From Methanosarcinaceae archaeon (GTDB lineage: Archaea > Halobacteriota > Methanosarcinia > Methanosarcinales > Methanosarcinaceae), in NCBI GenBank assembly GCA_016926455.1, contig JAFGOO010000102.1:1-10218 (forward strand): a DNA stretch of 10,218 nt. Direction: 5' to 3'. The position numbers and the translations under genes are program-made. This document shows positions 1 through 7,058 of this stretch, piece after piece (within the stretch, counting starts at the first letter, position 1; each line of letters starts with the position of its first letter). The notes beneath the pieces are model-generated. The model did not search any database and was not told where the DNA came from. It worked only from the letters and a program-made list of their open reading frames with translations.

Positions 1-10
1 AAAGGTTGTC

Positions 11-41
11 TAACAGGTACTTTCATTATTTGTGCCTGTTA
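11..41. repeat. Inverted repeat / stem-loop near the window edge
   Basis: Two 10-base arms, TAACAGGTAC (11-20) and GTGCCTGTTA (32-41), flank an 11-base loop. The arms match at 9 of 10 positions, and the odd pair would be a U-G wobble in plus-strand RNA but a mismatch in minus-strand RNA. No gene is seen around it. It could be the terminator of a plus-strand gene left of the window, an operator, or chance. The function is unknown. Confidence 0.45.
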
Positions 42-106
42 TTCGAAGAATTTCATATGCGTTTTACAGCAATTTAGTGACGCTATCTAAGATATTCCAA
101 TCAGAG

Positions 107-131
107 GTTTTTATAAAAACATCAAAACCAA
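107..131 (-). terminator. Candidate T-rich terminator after modD
   Basis: Just past the modD stop, the minus strand runs through T tracts (TTTTGATGTTTTTATAAAAAC) that include the perfect 14-base palindrome GTTTTTATAAAAAC at 107-120. Archaeal termination commonly relies on U-rich tracts, so the end of the DUF364-modD transcript could lie here. The stem is almost entirely AT and would be weak, so this is a tentative call. Confidence 0.3.
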
Positions 132-142
132 ATTTGCAAAAC

Positions 143-943
143 TCAAAACTTCTCCATTTTTTCGATTTTTGTCGTAAGGTCCAGAGGTTTTGCATAATAT
201 GGAGCAGTGGTAACAATGACATCAACAAATCTAGCATATTCGGGGATATTTTTCACATCTATACCCCCAATAGCGACTTCAAGTTTGGGATTTATAGACT
301 TGAGTGCCGGTACCAGTGTTTCCAGTTCTTCTGCTTTATAGTGGTCGAGAAGAAGTACATCTGCAATCCCAGCATACTTAAAGAGTTCTTCCCTTGTTCT
401 TGGCTCGATTTCGATTTTTTTCATTGAACTGAGTTTTCCAAAGGAGCCGACTATATTGAAATGGTTCTGGGTGATCAGTATCGAATCACTCAAAGAATTG
501 CGGTGATGGTCACCACCACCGGCACGAACTGCCTTCAGCTCATACTTCCTGAATCCTGGATGTGTCTTCCTGCTGGTTGCTAGTATCACATCAGGATTAA
601 CTTTTTTTGCGGAATCCACCATAATCTTTGTTTTTGCAGCTATTGAACAGACCATTGATAGAAATGTTTGTGATATTCTCCATAATTTGAACAGCTCTTT
701 CAAATTCCCCTCTGCTTCGAATATTGTATCCCCTGACCCAAACTCTTTCCCATTCTCTATATAACCAGTTACATTCAGTCCTTTTTTTTTGTAAAACGCT
801 TCAAGGTCATCAGAACATGCCGCTACACCATATTCCCGGGACAAAATCCTGAGCGTTCCATTCCCTTTGACTCCAAGAATTTCTGTCGTCTCATCACCAT
901 ATGGACAATCTTCAAAAAGATAAAGATCAAAAAAATCTAACAT
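143..943 (-). CDS. modD: ModD, NadC-like protein of molybdenum loci
   Basis: A 266-residue protein of the quinolinate phosphoribosyltransferase (NadC) fold, of the ModD branch found beside molybdate transport genes. The exact reaction of ModD is not established. Family signatures seen are TSRKTHPG (about residues 123-130) and GGGDHHR (142-148), where NadC has TRKTxPG and GGGxNHR. An acidic strand IEIEP lies near 177-181 and LLLDHY near 197-202. The basic and acidic residues that NadC uses to bind and turn over phosphoribosyl substrates therefore seem kept, which suggests an active enzyme on a related substrate (inference). Length is normal for the family. The ATG is preceded by AAGGTGATATC, a strong ribosome binding site. 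It lies 57 bases after the DUF364 gene, probably in the same transcript. A true NadC for NAD synthesis is possible, but the DHHR signature and the neighbours favour ModD. Confidence 0.85.
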   Translation of the reverse strand: MLDFFDLYLFEDCPYGDETTEILGVKGNGTLRILSREYGVAACSDDLEAFYKKKGLNVTGYIENGKEFGSGDTIFEAEGNLKELFKLWRISQTFLSMVCSIAAKTKIMVDSAKKVNPDVILATSRKTHPGFRKYELKAVRAGGGDHHRNSLSDSILITQNHFNIVGSFGKLSSMKKIEIEPRTREELFKYAGIADVLLLDHYKAEELETLVPALKSINPKLEVAIGGIDVKNIPEYARFVDVIVTTAPYYAKPLDLTTKIEKMEKF

Positions 944-1000
944 GATATCACCTTATATTTACTTTTTTGTTTAACAATTTTATGAATATTTTTATCTTTT

Positions 1001-1828
1001 TCACCTTGAGAAGGATTTTTTCTCCGCGCAGCTTGCATGAAGATCTTTTGTTCCACCAGCTTCGCTGACTATTTTTAGCATTTTGTCTACATCATTTATT
1101 TTTACACCCATAACAGCTGTAACACCTCTCTCGAATAATGGCTGAGGAACCATACTTGCAGTAGGTCCCAGCAGGACGACATCCCTAGCATTCCCCTTAT
1201 ACTTCAAAAGGTCATCAATTGTCTTGTTCACAAGAGTACTTCCACTAATAATTATGATGTCAGATTCCGGAAGTACCGTCGTGGACATCTCTTCTGGGAC
1301 AATCTTGACCCTCTCATCAAAAACATTCTTTTTCTCCACCACATGAAAATTTTCTGTTTTTTCAAGAATCTTTGGAATAAGTGGCTTGAAATAACCGATC
1401 ATTGATACCTTATCCTCATTCCTAATGAGGTCAAGAACATCAACACTGGAAAATATATATTTTTCAGGTCTAAGTTCGAACACCATCTGTGATGCAGCAT
1501 TAATAACTGCCACTCCAACGGCAGCATCCAGAATGTTGTTTGATAATGATAACTTTAAGCCCTCAGCTACAGTTGTCCCTGCAATTTCACCGGAATTATG
1601 AAGAAACGGACAAACTGGGCATACTGAATACTCTGAAAAATCATATGTTGGCGTACATGCCACGCCTCCATATCCACCTGTAAGTTTCACTCCTGTATAA
1701 GCCAATCCGATTCTAACATCTTCAACCTTTGCGTTTAAAACCGAATTTCCAAGTTCCTTTTTTAACTGATCTAACAAAACCTGTAGTATTCCTTTATTAA
1801 GCGATTTTTCTGGATTTTTTTCGATCAA
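1001..1828 (-). CDS. DUF364/DUF4213 protein, putative metal-chelation family
   Basis: A 275-residue soluble protein. The N-terminal part (about 10-100) matches the DUF4213 type, with GLAYTGVKLTGG and GEIAGTTVAEGLKLS. The C-terminal part (about 110-250) is the Rossmann-like DUF364 domain, with the hallmark GPTASMVPQPLFERGVTAVMG at 221-241. Pfam describes DUF364 as a putative heavy-metal chelation domain; no reaction is known. A CPVC pair (C70, C73), C58 and a C-terminal C267 could bind metal or an Fe-S cluster. The start is TTG at 1828, chosen because AGGTGATTAG sits 2 bases before it with its core about 6 bases away, and the next in-frame candidates lie inside the fold. It sits between the fdhD-like gene and modD, so a role in molybdenum or tungsten handling is inferred from context only. 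Confidence 0.8.
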   Translation of the reverse strand: MIEKNPEKSLNKGILQVLLDQLKKELGNSVLNAKVEDVRIGLAYTGVKLTGGYGGVACTPTYDFSEYSVCPVCPFLHNSGEIAGTTVAEGLKLSLSNNILDAAVGVAVINAASQMVFELRPEKYIFSSVDVLDLIRNEDKVSMIGYFKPLIPKILEKTENFHVVEKKNVFDERVKIVPEEMSTTVLPESDIIIISGSTLVNKTIDDLLKYKGNARDVVLLGPTASMVPQPLFERGVTAVMGVKINDVDKMLKIVSEAGGTKDLHASCAEKKSFSR

Positions 1829-1897
1829 TACTAATCACCTTAATATTTAGTTCTATATATTTTATCTACTCTATAGCTGAGGAATAGCAAATAGCAT

Positions 1898-1918
1898 GTA
1901 AATAAACTAGTAAATAAA
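1898..1918. repeat. Tandem 9-base direct repeat, 12-base period
   Basis: GTAAATAAA occurs at 1898-1906 and again at 1910-1918, separated by CTA, followed by a degenerate ATAAATATAAA. The repeat lies in the AT-rich gap between the fdhD-like gene and the DUF364 gene, just downstream (minus strand) of a TATA-like element. It could be a regulator site for the DUF364-modD promoter or simply low-complexity AT sequence. Confidence 0.4.
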
Positions 1919-1920
1919 GC

Positions 1921-1931
1921 ATAAATATAAA
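1921..1931 (-). promoter_or_regulatory. Candidate TATA box for the DUF364-modD unit
   Basis: On the minus strand TTTATATTTAT fits the archaeal TATA box and would place transcription start near 1900, giving a leader of about 70 bases before the TTG at 1828. A second TATA-like stretch, ATAAAATATATAG at 1853-1865, is also possible but would give an almost leaderless message. The whole 133-base gap is AT-rich, so either match may be chance, and read-through from the fmd operon is the alternative. Confidence 0.35.
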
Positions 1932-1961
1932 ATCATTCTCAAGATTTTATACTATTATGAC

Positions 1962-2783
1962 TCACATAACCCTCTGGGTCTGGGTATAGACGTACAAATC
2001 TGGTTTCCGTGCAAACGCCACTAGAGTAATTCCCGCATATTCTGCAAGTTTTATAGCATCGCTTACAGGTGCTGCCTTGCTCGCGATTAATGGAAAACCT
2101 ACTCTAACTGCTTTGCCAACAATTACAGAAGATAAGCGTCCTGTTGTCATCAGTGCACAATTATCAAAATCAAAACCTGAAAGTGCGGCCTTTCCAACTG
2201 CTTTATCTATAGAACACGACCTGCTAACATCTTCAGAGAATGAAATGATATCACCTTTATGATTGCATACTATGGAAGAGTGTGTCCCTCCAGTCCGCCT
2301 CCATGAACGTGCCTTTTTTGTGAAGTGCTCCATCACGTTGAAAATGACATTCCTGTTAAAGTAGACATTCGAGACTATCGAAGTCATACTTTCCTTAATG
2401 GATTTGAAATCGTCAGATTCCTGTAGCTTTCTCCACTGTACCAATCGTGATCTGGGTACCTTTACATCACAGTTGATTGCACTTTCTGAAAATTCTATAG
2501 AATCTAATTCGTTGGGTGACTTCAATAGACCCTCGCATAATAAAAACCCAACTGTAAGTTCTCTAAGTTCAAGCGGACTTGCAAAAAAAGTGGTGATGTG
2601 AACGCCATTCACAATCAACTTGAATTTGTTTTCAATAATGACGTCCACTTCGATCTCTAAATTATATTTCTCTGTGAGTTCCATGCAGTGAAATGTAGCA
2701 TAGGGTGCTGATGGGTGAGTGTCATCATCCTTCCAGTAATTCTTCCACCCATCAGTCCTACTTGCATGCCAGTCATCACGCAT
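1962..2783 (-). CDS. FdhD-family accessory protein lacking the CxxC pair
   Basis: A 273-residue FdhD homologue. Family blocks are LIVNG (57-61), LELRELTVGFLLCEGLL (71-87), RTGGTHSS (163-170), EDVSRSCSIDKAVG (184-197), TTGRLSSVIVGKA (213-225) and the C-terminal SDAIKLAEYAGITLVAFAR (241-259). FdhD of bacteria passes sulfur to the molybdenum cofactor of formate dehydrogenase through a CxxC pair. Here the matching region (about 132-145) reads TSIVSNVYFN and has no cysteine, so sulfur transfer by the usual route looks lost, while cofactor binding may remain. The start used is the ATG two bases after the fmdB stop, with only a weak ribosome site; a later ATG at residue 34 would remove a Trp- and Asp-rich 33-residue lead that is not typical of FdhD. 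The position directly behind fmdB suggests a maturation factor for the Fmd catalytic subunit (inference). Confidence 0.85.
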   Translation of the reverse strand: MRDDWHASRTDGWKNYWKDDDTHPSAPYATFHCMELTEKYNLEIEVDVIIENKFKLIVNGVHITTFFASPLELRELTVGFLLCEGLLKSPNELDSIEFSESAINCDVKVPRSRLVQWRKLQESDDFKSIKESMTSIVSNVYFNRNVIFNVMEHFTKKARSWRRTGGTHSSIVCNHKGDIISFSEDVSRSCSIDKAVGKAALSGFDFDNCALMTTGRLSSVIVGKAVRVGFPLIASKAAPVSDAIKLAEYAGITLVAFARKPDLYVYTQTQRVM

Positions 2784-2785
2784 TT

Positions 2786-4087
2786 TTATCCCATTGTTTT
2801 AATCTTATCAAAGAGTTTCTTCAGTGTATCCTCATTACTCTGCGTATATTCAAAAGGAGAAACTGTGAACGGTTCAAAGTGCACAGGCACATCGTCGAGC
2901 CTGTAGAACGTACCGTCACATTCCATTGCATCAATGACACCTGGTAATACAACATCGGCAGCAACCGTTGTCGGACATGGTGCAATATCCAAGCATATCA
3001 TTGGTATCTCTGCAAGATAGGAAGCACAGTCTGCGGGTGTATGGCAAACAAGGTCAGCACACATAACAAATGCTGCGTCCACATCACGTTCCCTAAGTAC
3101 ATCCACTGTTGTGTACTCACCGGGATTGTATCTTGGGTATCCTTTCATAAAATCAAGACCAAATGGGTAACCATACAGATAGGAGGCAAGCTGGTTGAAA
3201 CCCGCAACGTTACAGTGTCCTCTCAACGCTCCAATGGTGAACTTTGAGTAATTATTGAGTTCCTTTACGAGATTCAGTGCTATCTCGATGTTGCGATGTT
3301 TACCAAAGGACGAAGAAACTCCAAGTCCCACATATATCGCTCCGAAATTGCAATCCTTCATCATGTCCACCACTTCTTTCATGGTAGAAATAGAAATACC
3401 CGTGATCTTTTCAACCGAATGATTAGGGGTCTTTCCATTAACCAATGTGAGCAAAGCACTCAACAGTTCATAATCAGTGTTTGGGTTAAGCTGTAAGTGA
3501 AGATCTGATGCAGCTGTCGTGGGGGTCTTTCTTGGATCTACAGTTATTACAGTACGGTCAAATCTACCGCGCTTTGTCCAGTACCCTCTTGGGAAAATAG
3601 AATACCTAGACATGTGTCTCGGCATGGACTCAAGAGGATTGGTTCCCCAGTATATCACAAGGTCACCCCTGTTCTTTGGCTCACCGGCAGTCGAACCAAC
3701 TTTCCCGGACTCCTGGATTCCCATAGCTGTTGGACCATGGCATATCGTAGCATTTGAATCCACTATAGCACCAAGGTACTCTCCGATATGTAATCCTACT
3801 TCCTGCGCTTCACAGGAGGTCTCACTGCCCATGAATAGCAAAGGACGCTTTGCAGAAGTAAGTATCTCGGCTGCCATTGTGATTGCATCATCCCATGGAA
3901 CCTTCTTAAATTTACCTTTCTCCTTTATCAGCGGGTCTCTCAAACGATGAGTACTTACCACTTCTTGGAACTTAGCGTTTCCCATCTTGCATGCATTCTG
4001 GACGTCAATAGTGCCGTCTCCGAGTTCCACCTGAACATCATCACATGAAGCTCCGCATACCGGACATATTATATTTTTGAATACCAT
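2786..4087 (-). CDS. fmdB: Formylmethanofuran dehydrogenase subunit B (molybdopterin)
   Basis: The catalytic molybdopterin subunit, which interconverts CO2 and formate at the metal centre before formate reaches the methanofuran-dependent site in subunit A. Counting from the start chosen here (433 residues), an N-terminal [4Fe-4S] motif CPVCGASC plus a later Cys gives C8, C11, C15 and C33. ATICHGPTAMG places the probable metal-ligand Cys at 116, encoded TGC rather than a selenocysteine TGA. Further molybdopterin-oxidoreductase blocks follow, such as VIYWGTNPLESMPRHMSRY and IAPCPTTVAADVVLPG. As usual for FwdB/FmdB, the dinucleotide-binding C-terminal domain is a separate gene (fmdD). The ATG at 4087 is preferred over one at 4105 because CCGGAGGG lies 7 bases upstream and it leaves a 1-base gap after fmdD. 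Molybdenum rather than tungsten specificity is inferred from operon order and neighbours, since the sequence does not decide it. Confidence 0.95.
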   Translation of the reverse strand: MVFKNIICPVCGASCDDVQVELGDGTIDVQNACKMGNAKFQEVVSTHRLRDPLIKEKGKFKKVPWDDAITMAAEILTSAKRPLLFMGSETSCEAQEVGLHIGEYLGAIVDSNATICHGPTAMGIQESGKVGSTAGEPKNRGDLVIYWGTNPLESMPRHMSRYSIFPRGYWTKRGRFDRTVITVDPRKTPTTAASDLHLQLNPNTDYELLSALLTLVNGKTPNHSVEKITGISISTMKEVVDMMKDCNFGAIYVGLGVSSSFGKHRNIEIALNLVKELNNYSKFTIGALRGHCNVAGFNQLASYLYGYPFGLDFMKGYPRYNPGEYTTVDVLRERDVDAAFVMCADLVCHTPADCASYLAEIPMICLDIAPCPTTVAADVVLPGVIDAMECDGTFYRLDDVPVHFEPFTVSPFEYTQSNEDTLKKLFDKIKTMG

Positions 4088-4088
4088 G

Positions 4089-4478
4089 TTATTTCCCTCC
4101 GGCATATACTTTTAAAACTACATCTTCGGCACTAAGCACCTCATCATCGGAGGGACTAATCGTAACACGGTTTCCTTTGTACAGTGGAGAACCTGTAGAA
4201 AATGTTTGGGGATCCACTACCACATTCGACCATATCGCTCTTGGCATGAAAACATGTCCAGATCGTACCGCTTCAGTACATTTAGTATATACAGTAACAG
4301 TATGCTTGCCGTCGTTACTTGTAACCTTCACTTTTTTTGGACTGCCGATAGCTTCGAAGTCCTTCTGGCATATCCAGCAGACGGCACATTCTACTAGGTA
4401 ATCCTCGGTTAATTTGTTGCCACCTTTGGCAAGCCTACCCTCGTCAATAGTACTTCCTGTATTGAGTAACACTTCCAT
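4089..4478 (-). CDS. fmdD: Formylmethanofuran dehydrogenase subunit D
   Basis: A 129-residue protein that supplies the molybdopterin dinucleotide-binding domain which in formate dehydrogenases is fused to the C-terminus of the catalytic chain. It pairs with FmdB. Family blocks are the N-terminal LLNTGSTIDEGRLAKGGNKLTEDYLVECAV (read in two parts, residues 4-33), HVFMPRAIWSNVVV (75-88) and the TGSPLYKG loop (95-102). It also has CAVCWIC (31-37), three cysteines spaced CxxCxxC. The ATG at 4478 is chosen over a longer frame opening at 4520 because GAGGTGAT sits just upstream, and the longer start would overlap fmdC by over 30 bases. The gene begins 10 bases after the fmdC stop and ends 1 base before fmdB. 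Confidence 0.93.
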   Translation of the reverse strand: MEVLLNTGSTIDEGRLAKGGNKLTEDYLVECAVCWICQKDFEAIGSPKKVKVTSNDGKHTVTVYTKCTEAVRSGHVFMPRAIWSNVVVDPQTFSTGSPLYKGNRVTISPSDDEVLSAEDVVLKVYAGGK

Positions 4479-4488
4479 GCATATCACC

Positions 4489-5298
4489 TCAAAGTTCCTC
4501 GTTCGCATTTTTGGATGCATACAGCAAACCCTTCACTCTTTTGCCGAGCGCATAGTCACCTATGTATTTCTGGAACTCGCCCGAGCACATGATGTCATCG
4601 AAGTTGAGATTGCTTTCTGTATCAACGTACTCGAATCCAGGCGAGAAATTCCTAATATGACCACCTACGACAATTATACCAGCCGACATCTCAACTCCAA
4701 CAGTACGCACTGCGTCTCCTTTCACTACTATCAGACCACCGTTTTGGCGAATGCCACAGAAATTCTCCACATTACCGTTTACTATGATCTCTCCACCAGA
4801 CATGCCACCACCGACCTGACTCTGAGCATTTCCATCGATCACAATACGTCCACCGGTCATTCCATGCCAACTTCCACGGTAGGCACAGCCTAAATGGTCC
4901 TTGACATTGCCCGTTATGTGCAGCAATCCTCCTTTCATTTCCATACCGGCCCATGAATTGGCATCACCTTTTACCGTAATTTCTCCTCCTGCCATCTCTG
5001 AACCAACATGCATACCTGCAGATCCATTTATTGTAATACTGCCTGCTGTCATCTGGCAGCCAATTCTTTTGACCCTTGTAACATCCCCTTCTATTACAAT
5101 CGAGGTGGCCTCTGCAGAACTTCCTCCATTGCCCTCTACGACAAAGAAATCAGATATTGGAAACTGACTTGAACCCTGCCAAACAAGCAAATTTTCGATC
5201 TCATTTGTATTCTTTTCAGCAAAAACATCGGGTGTGATTACCTCTGCCTCTAACATTATACCAATCTCAACTTTTGGTGTAAGTTTTACTTCTGCCAT
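4489..5298 (-). CDS. fmdC: Formylmethanofuran dehydrogenase subunit C
   Basis: A 269-residue subunit of the right-handed beta-helix type, related to the C-terminal domain of glutamate synthase large subunits. From about residue 65 to 215 it carries repeated glycine units such as GSAGMHVGSEMAGGEITVKG, GMEMKGGLLHITG, GMTGGRIVIDGNAQSQVGGG, GMSGGEIIVNG and GVEMSAGIIVVGG. In the known Fwd complex this subunit is structural and contacts the A and B/D parts; it has no cofactor of its own. The ATG at 5298 is preferred to one at 5307: GGGAG lies 9 bases before the former but directly abuts the latter. With this choice there is a 5-base gap after fmdA. Length is normal for the family. Confidence 0.94.
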   Translation of the reverse strand: MAEVKLTPKVEIGIMLEAEVITPDVFAEKNTNEIENLLVWQGSSQFPISDFFVVEGNGGSSAEATSIVIEGDVTRVKRIGCQMTAGSITINGSAGMHVGSEMAGGEITVKGDANSWAGMEMKGGLLHITGNVKDHLGCAYRGSWHGMTGGRIVIDGNAQSQVGGGMSGGEIIVNGNVENFCGIRQNGGLIVVKGDAVRTVGVEMSAGIIVVGGHIRNFSPGFEYVDTESNLNFDDIMCSGEFQKYIGDYALGKRVKGLLYASKNANEEL

Positions 5299-5303
5299 GA
5301 AAA

Positions 5304-7058
5304 TCATCTCCCGCCATTTACCTTAATAGGTGTAGGATTACTAAGATACTTCTCAGGTGTTGGATAATTGGCAAATCCTATTGTGTAATACTTAAACCAC
5401 TTATTAACATCTGCGAGCATCTCTTTCTCACCATCACCCTTGACTTTCACGTCAGCATAATACGTCCTCTTTTCGGGTATTGCCATAATCTCTCCACGCC
5501 GGGAAACAATTTCCCCGTCTTTTATGGTGTACTCTGCATTCTGGAAAGTGCGGATTATTTTTTCGCTTTCATTCACTTCTAATCTGGTGGGATCTATGTC
5601 ATATATCGCGACGTCGCCATCAGCACCTACTCCAAGGCTACCTTTCCTGTGTGCCATTCCAATTGCACGTGAAGGGGTAGCTCTTGTAAGGACGGCTATA
5701 TCGTAAAGTGACATTTCCCTGTCCACAGCACGAAGATCACTTCTATCACTTGCCCATTTGTGACATTCATTGAAGGTATCCTCTCTGGCTTGCCGGGACA
5801 TAAGCCATGCAATGATCTTTGGATACGTTACGAAAGGACCACCATTGGGACTGTCGGTAGTCATAATGGATTTCCAAACATCTGTAACACCCAGTAAAAC
5901 TTCAAGTCCCATTGCCCACTGCACACTATGTACCGGATTTTTCTTGAGATACGTAAAGGGCAATACACCTGCACCGCATTCTAATTCTACATCAGTGTTT
6001 GACCATTTGTTACCTGTCAGAACATGCAGGTCGTGTATTGCTGGTCCGTCACCTGTCATAACAGTCGCTTCTCCAAAAGGCACACACCCGCTGTCCATAA
6101 CCACGTGGTCGGATTTGTTCACATAATCTATGATTTTCTTTGTCCCAGATTCGAAGTCTCCCCAAGAGGTACCACCAAAACTGTTGAACTGTGCATGGGT
6201 AAGATAAACAGACTGTTTTCTCTGTGGATCCACCTTTGTCTCTGCCCATTCAACATCAATATCTGTCCTTGCTTTGATGTTTTCTGGTATCTCAATTGAT
6301 TCTCTCGTAGTCTCCCAGCATCCAGGATGTCCAAGATTATTTGCATGCAGATGCATCGACATTGGCATGCTGAGAAGTTCATTAATCTCACAAAGACCGT
6401 GGATCATGTCCCTTGGGGTAATCTCGAAATGGATATTTGCCTCGTCGATTGAACTTACATTTTTACCCCATCCCCAGTTCTCCACTCCACATGGGTTGAC
6501 GCACTTTATCCCATAGGTCTTGTGGGTCTTCATCATCCAAGCCACGTATGCCGCTGCCCTCTCAATATCACCGTCTCGAAGGTAACGCATCAAAAACCAG
6601 TTATTGCCTAATACGAGGTAACCGCCCATGTCCAGCATTGGAGTTGAACGCATCTCCTCATGTGTGTGGCGCGCCTCCATAGGTGGAATTGCAGCTTCGA
6701 ACACGGTAGTATATCCCATTGCAGAGTATTCGTATCCACCAAGGTAAACAGATGGTACAGTATATCCAGAACCTGAATGTGTTAGAGGGGTTTTTTTTCT
6801 GATCCATTTGTAGTGGTCTTCTGGACGCATCAGCCTTCCAGCATTGACCTTTGCCCCTGCAACGTGTGAATGTGAGTCGACACCTCCAGGCATCACTGTC
6901 ATGTGTGTTGCATCAACCACTTTTGCGTCTTTCATCTCTGAACTAGAAAGTTCTCTTACAACTTTTCCATCTTTGATAAAGATGTCCATTACATCCCCAT
7001 TAATTTCATTGAGGGGATCAAATATGTGTCCGTTCTTAATCGCTATTGTTGCAGCCAT
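5304..7058 (-). CDS. fmdA: Formylmethanofuran dehydrogenase subunit A
   Basis: A 584-residue amidohydrolase-superfamily subunit that joins formate to methanofuran (or hydrolyses formylmethanofuran in reverse) at a binuclear metal site. Metal-site features, numbered with one extra N-terminal Met, are HSH at 64-66, YGIKCVNP with the likely carboxylated Lys at 186, MHLHAN with His 237 and 239, LTHAQFNSFGG with His 289, and TTDSPNGGPF with Asp 403. The N-terminus has the usual beta strand plus DPLNEINGDVMDIFIKDGKV, and a second beta segment closes the C-terminus (GADGDVAIYDIDP). Two ATGs lie in tandem at the fmdF stop. The second (7058) is preferred since AAGGTGG stands 4 bases before it; the first (7061) would overlap fmdF by 4 bases. 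Length agrees with FwdA/FmdA. Confidence 0.95.
   Translation of the reverse strand: MAATIAIKNGHIFDPLNEINGDVMDIFIKDGKVVRELSSSEMKDAKVVDATHMTVMPGGVDSHSHVAGAKVNAGRLMRPEDHYKWIRKKTPLTHSGSGYTVPSVYLGGYEYSAMGYTTVFEAAIPPMEARHTHEEMRSTPMLDMGGYLVLGNNWFLMRYLRDGDIERAAAYVAWMMKTHKTYGIKCVNPCGVENWGWGKNVSSIDEANIHFEITPRDMIHGLCEINELLSMPMSMHLHANNLGHPGCWETTRESIEIPENIKARTDIDVEWAETKVDPQRKQSVYLTHAQFNSFGGTSWGDFESGTKKIIDYVNKSDHVVMDSGCVPFGEATVMTGDGPAIHDLHVLTGNKWSNTDVELECGAGVLPFTYLKKNPVHSVQWAMGLEVLLGVTDVWKSIMTTDSPNGGPFVTYPKIIAWLMSRQAREDTFNECHKWASDRSDLRAVDREMSLYDIAVLTRATPSRAIGMAHRKGSLGVGADGDVAIYDIDPTRLEVNESEKIIRTFQNAEYTIKDGEIVSRRGEIMAIPEKRTYYADVKVKGDGEKEMLADVNKWFKYYTIGFANYPTPEKYLSNPTPIKVNGGR

Noticed and set aside
32..427. 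A 131-codon plus-strand open frame at the left end
   Set aside because: Most of it lies opposite modD, the product is Phe- and Cys-rich with no recognisable family, and modD has strong motifs and a good ribosome site.
3061..3067. ACATAAC half-site inside fmdB
   Set aside because: No GTTATGT partner at the right distance; a single 7-base match is not meaningful.
3705..3745. Possible selenocysteine at the FmdB metal-ligand position
   Set aside because: The codon is TGC, an ordinary cysteine.
4089..4520. Longer start for fmdD at 4520
   Set aside because: It overlaps fmdC, and GAGGTGAT sits right before the ATG at 4478, which matches the usual FmdD N-terminus.
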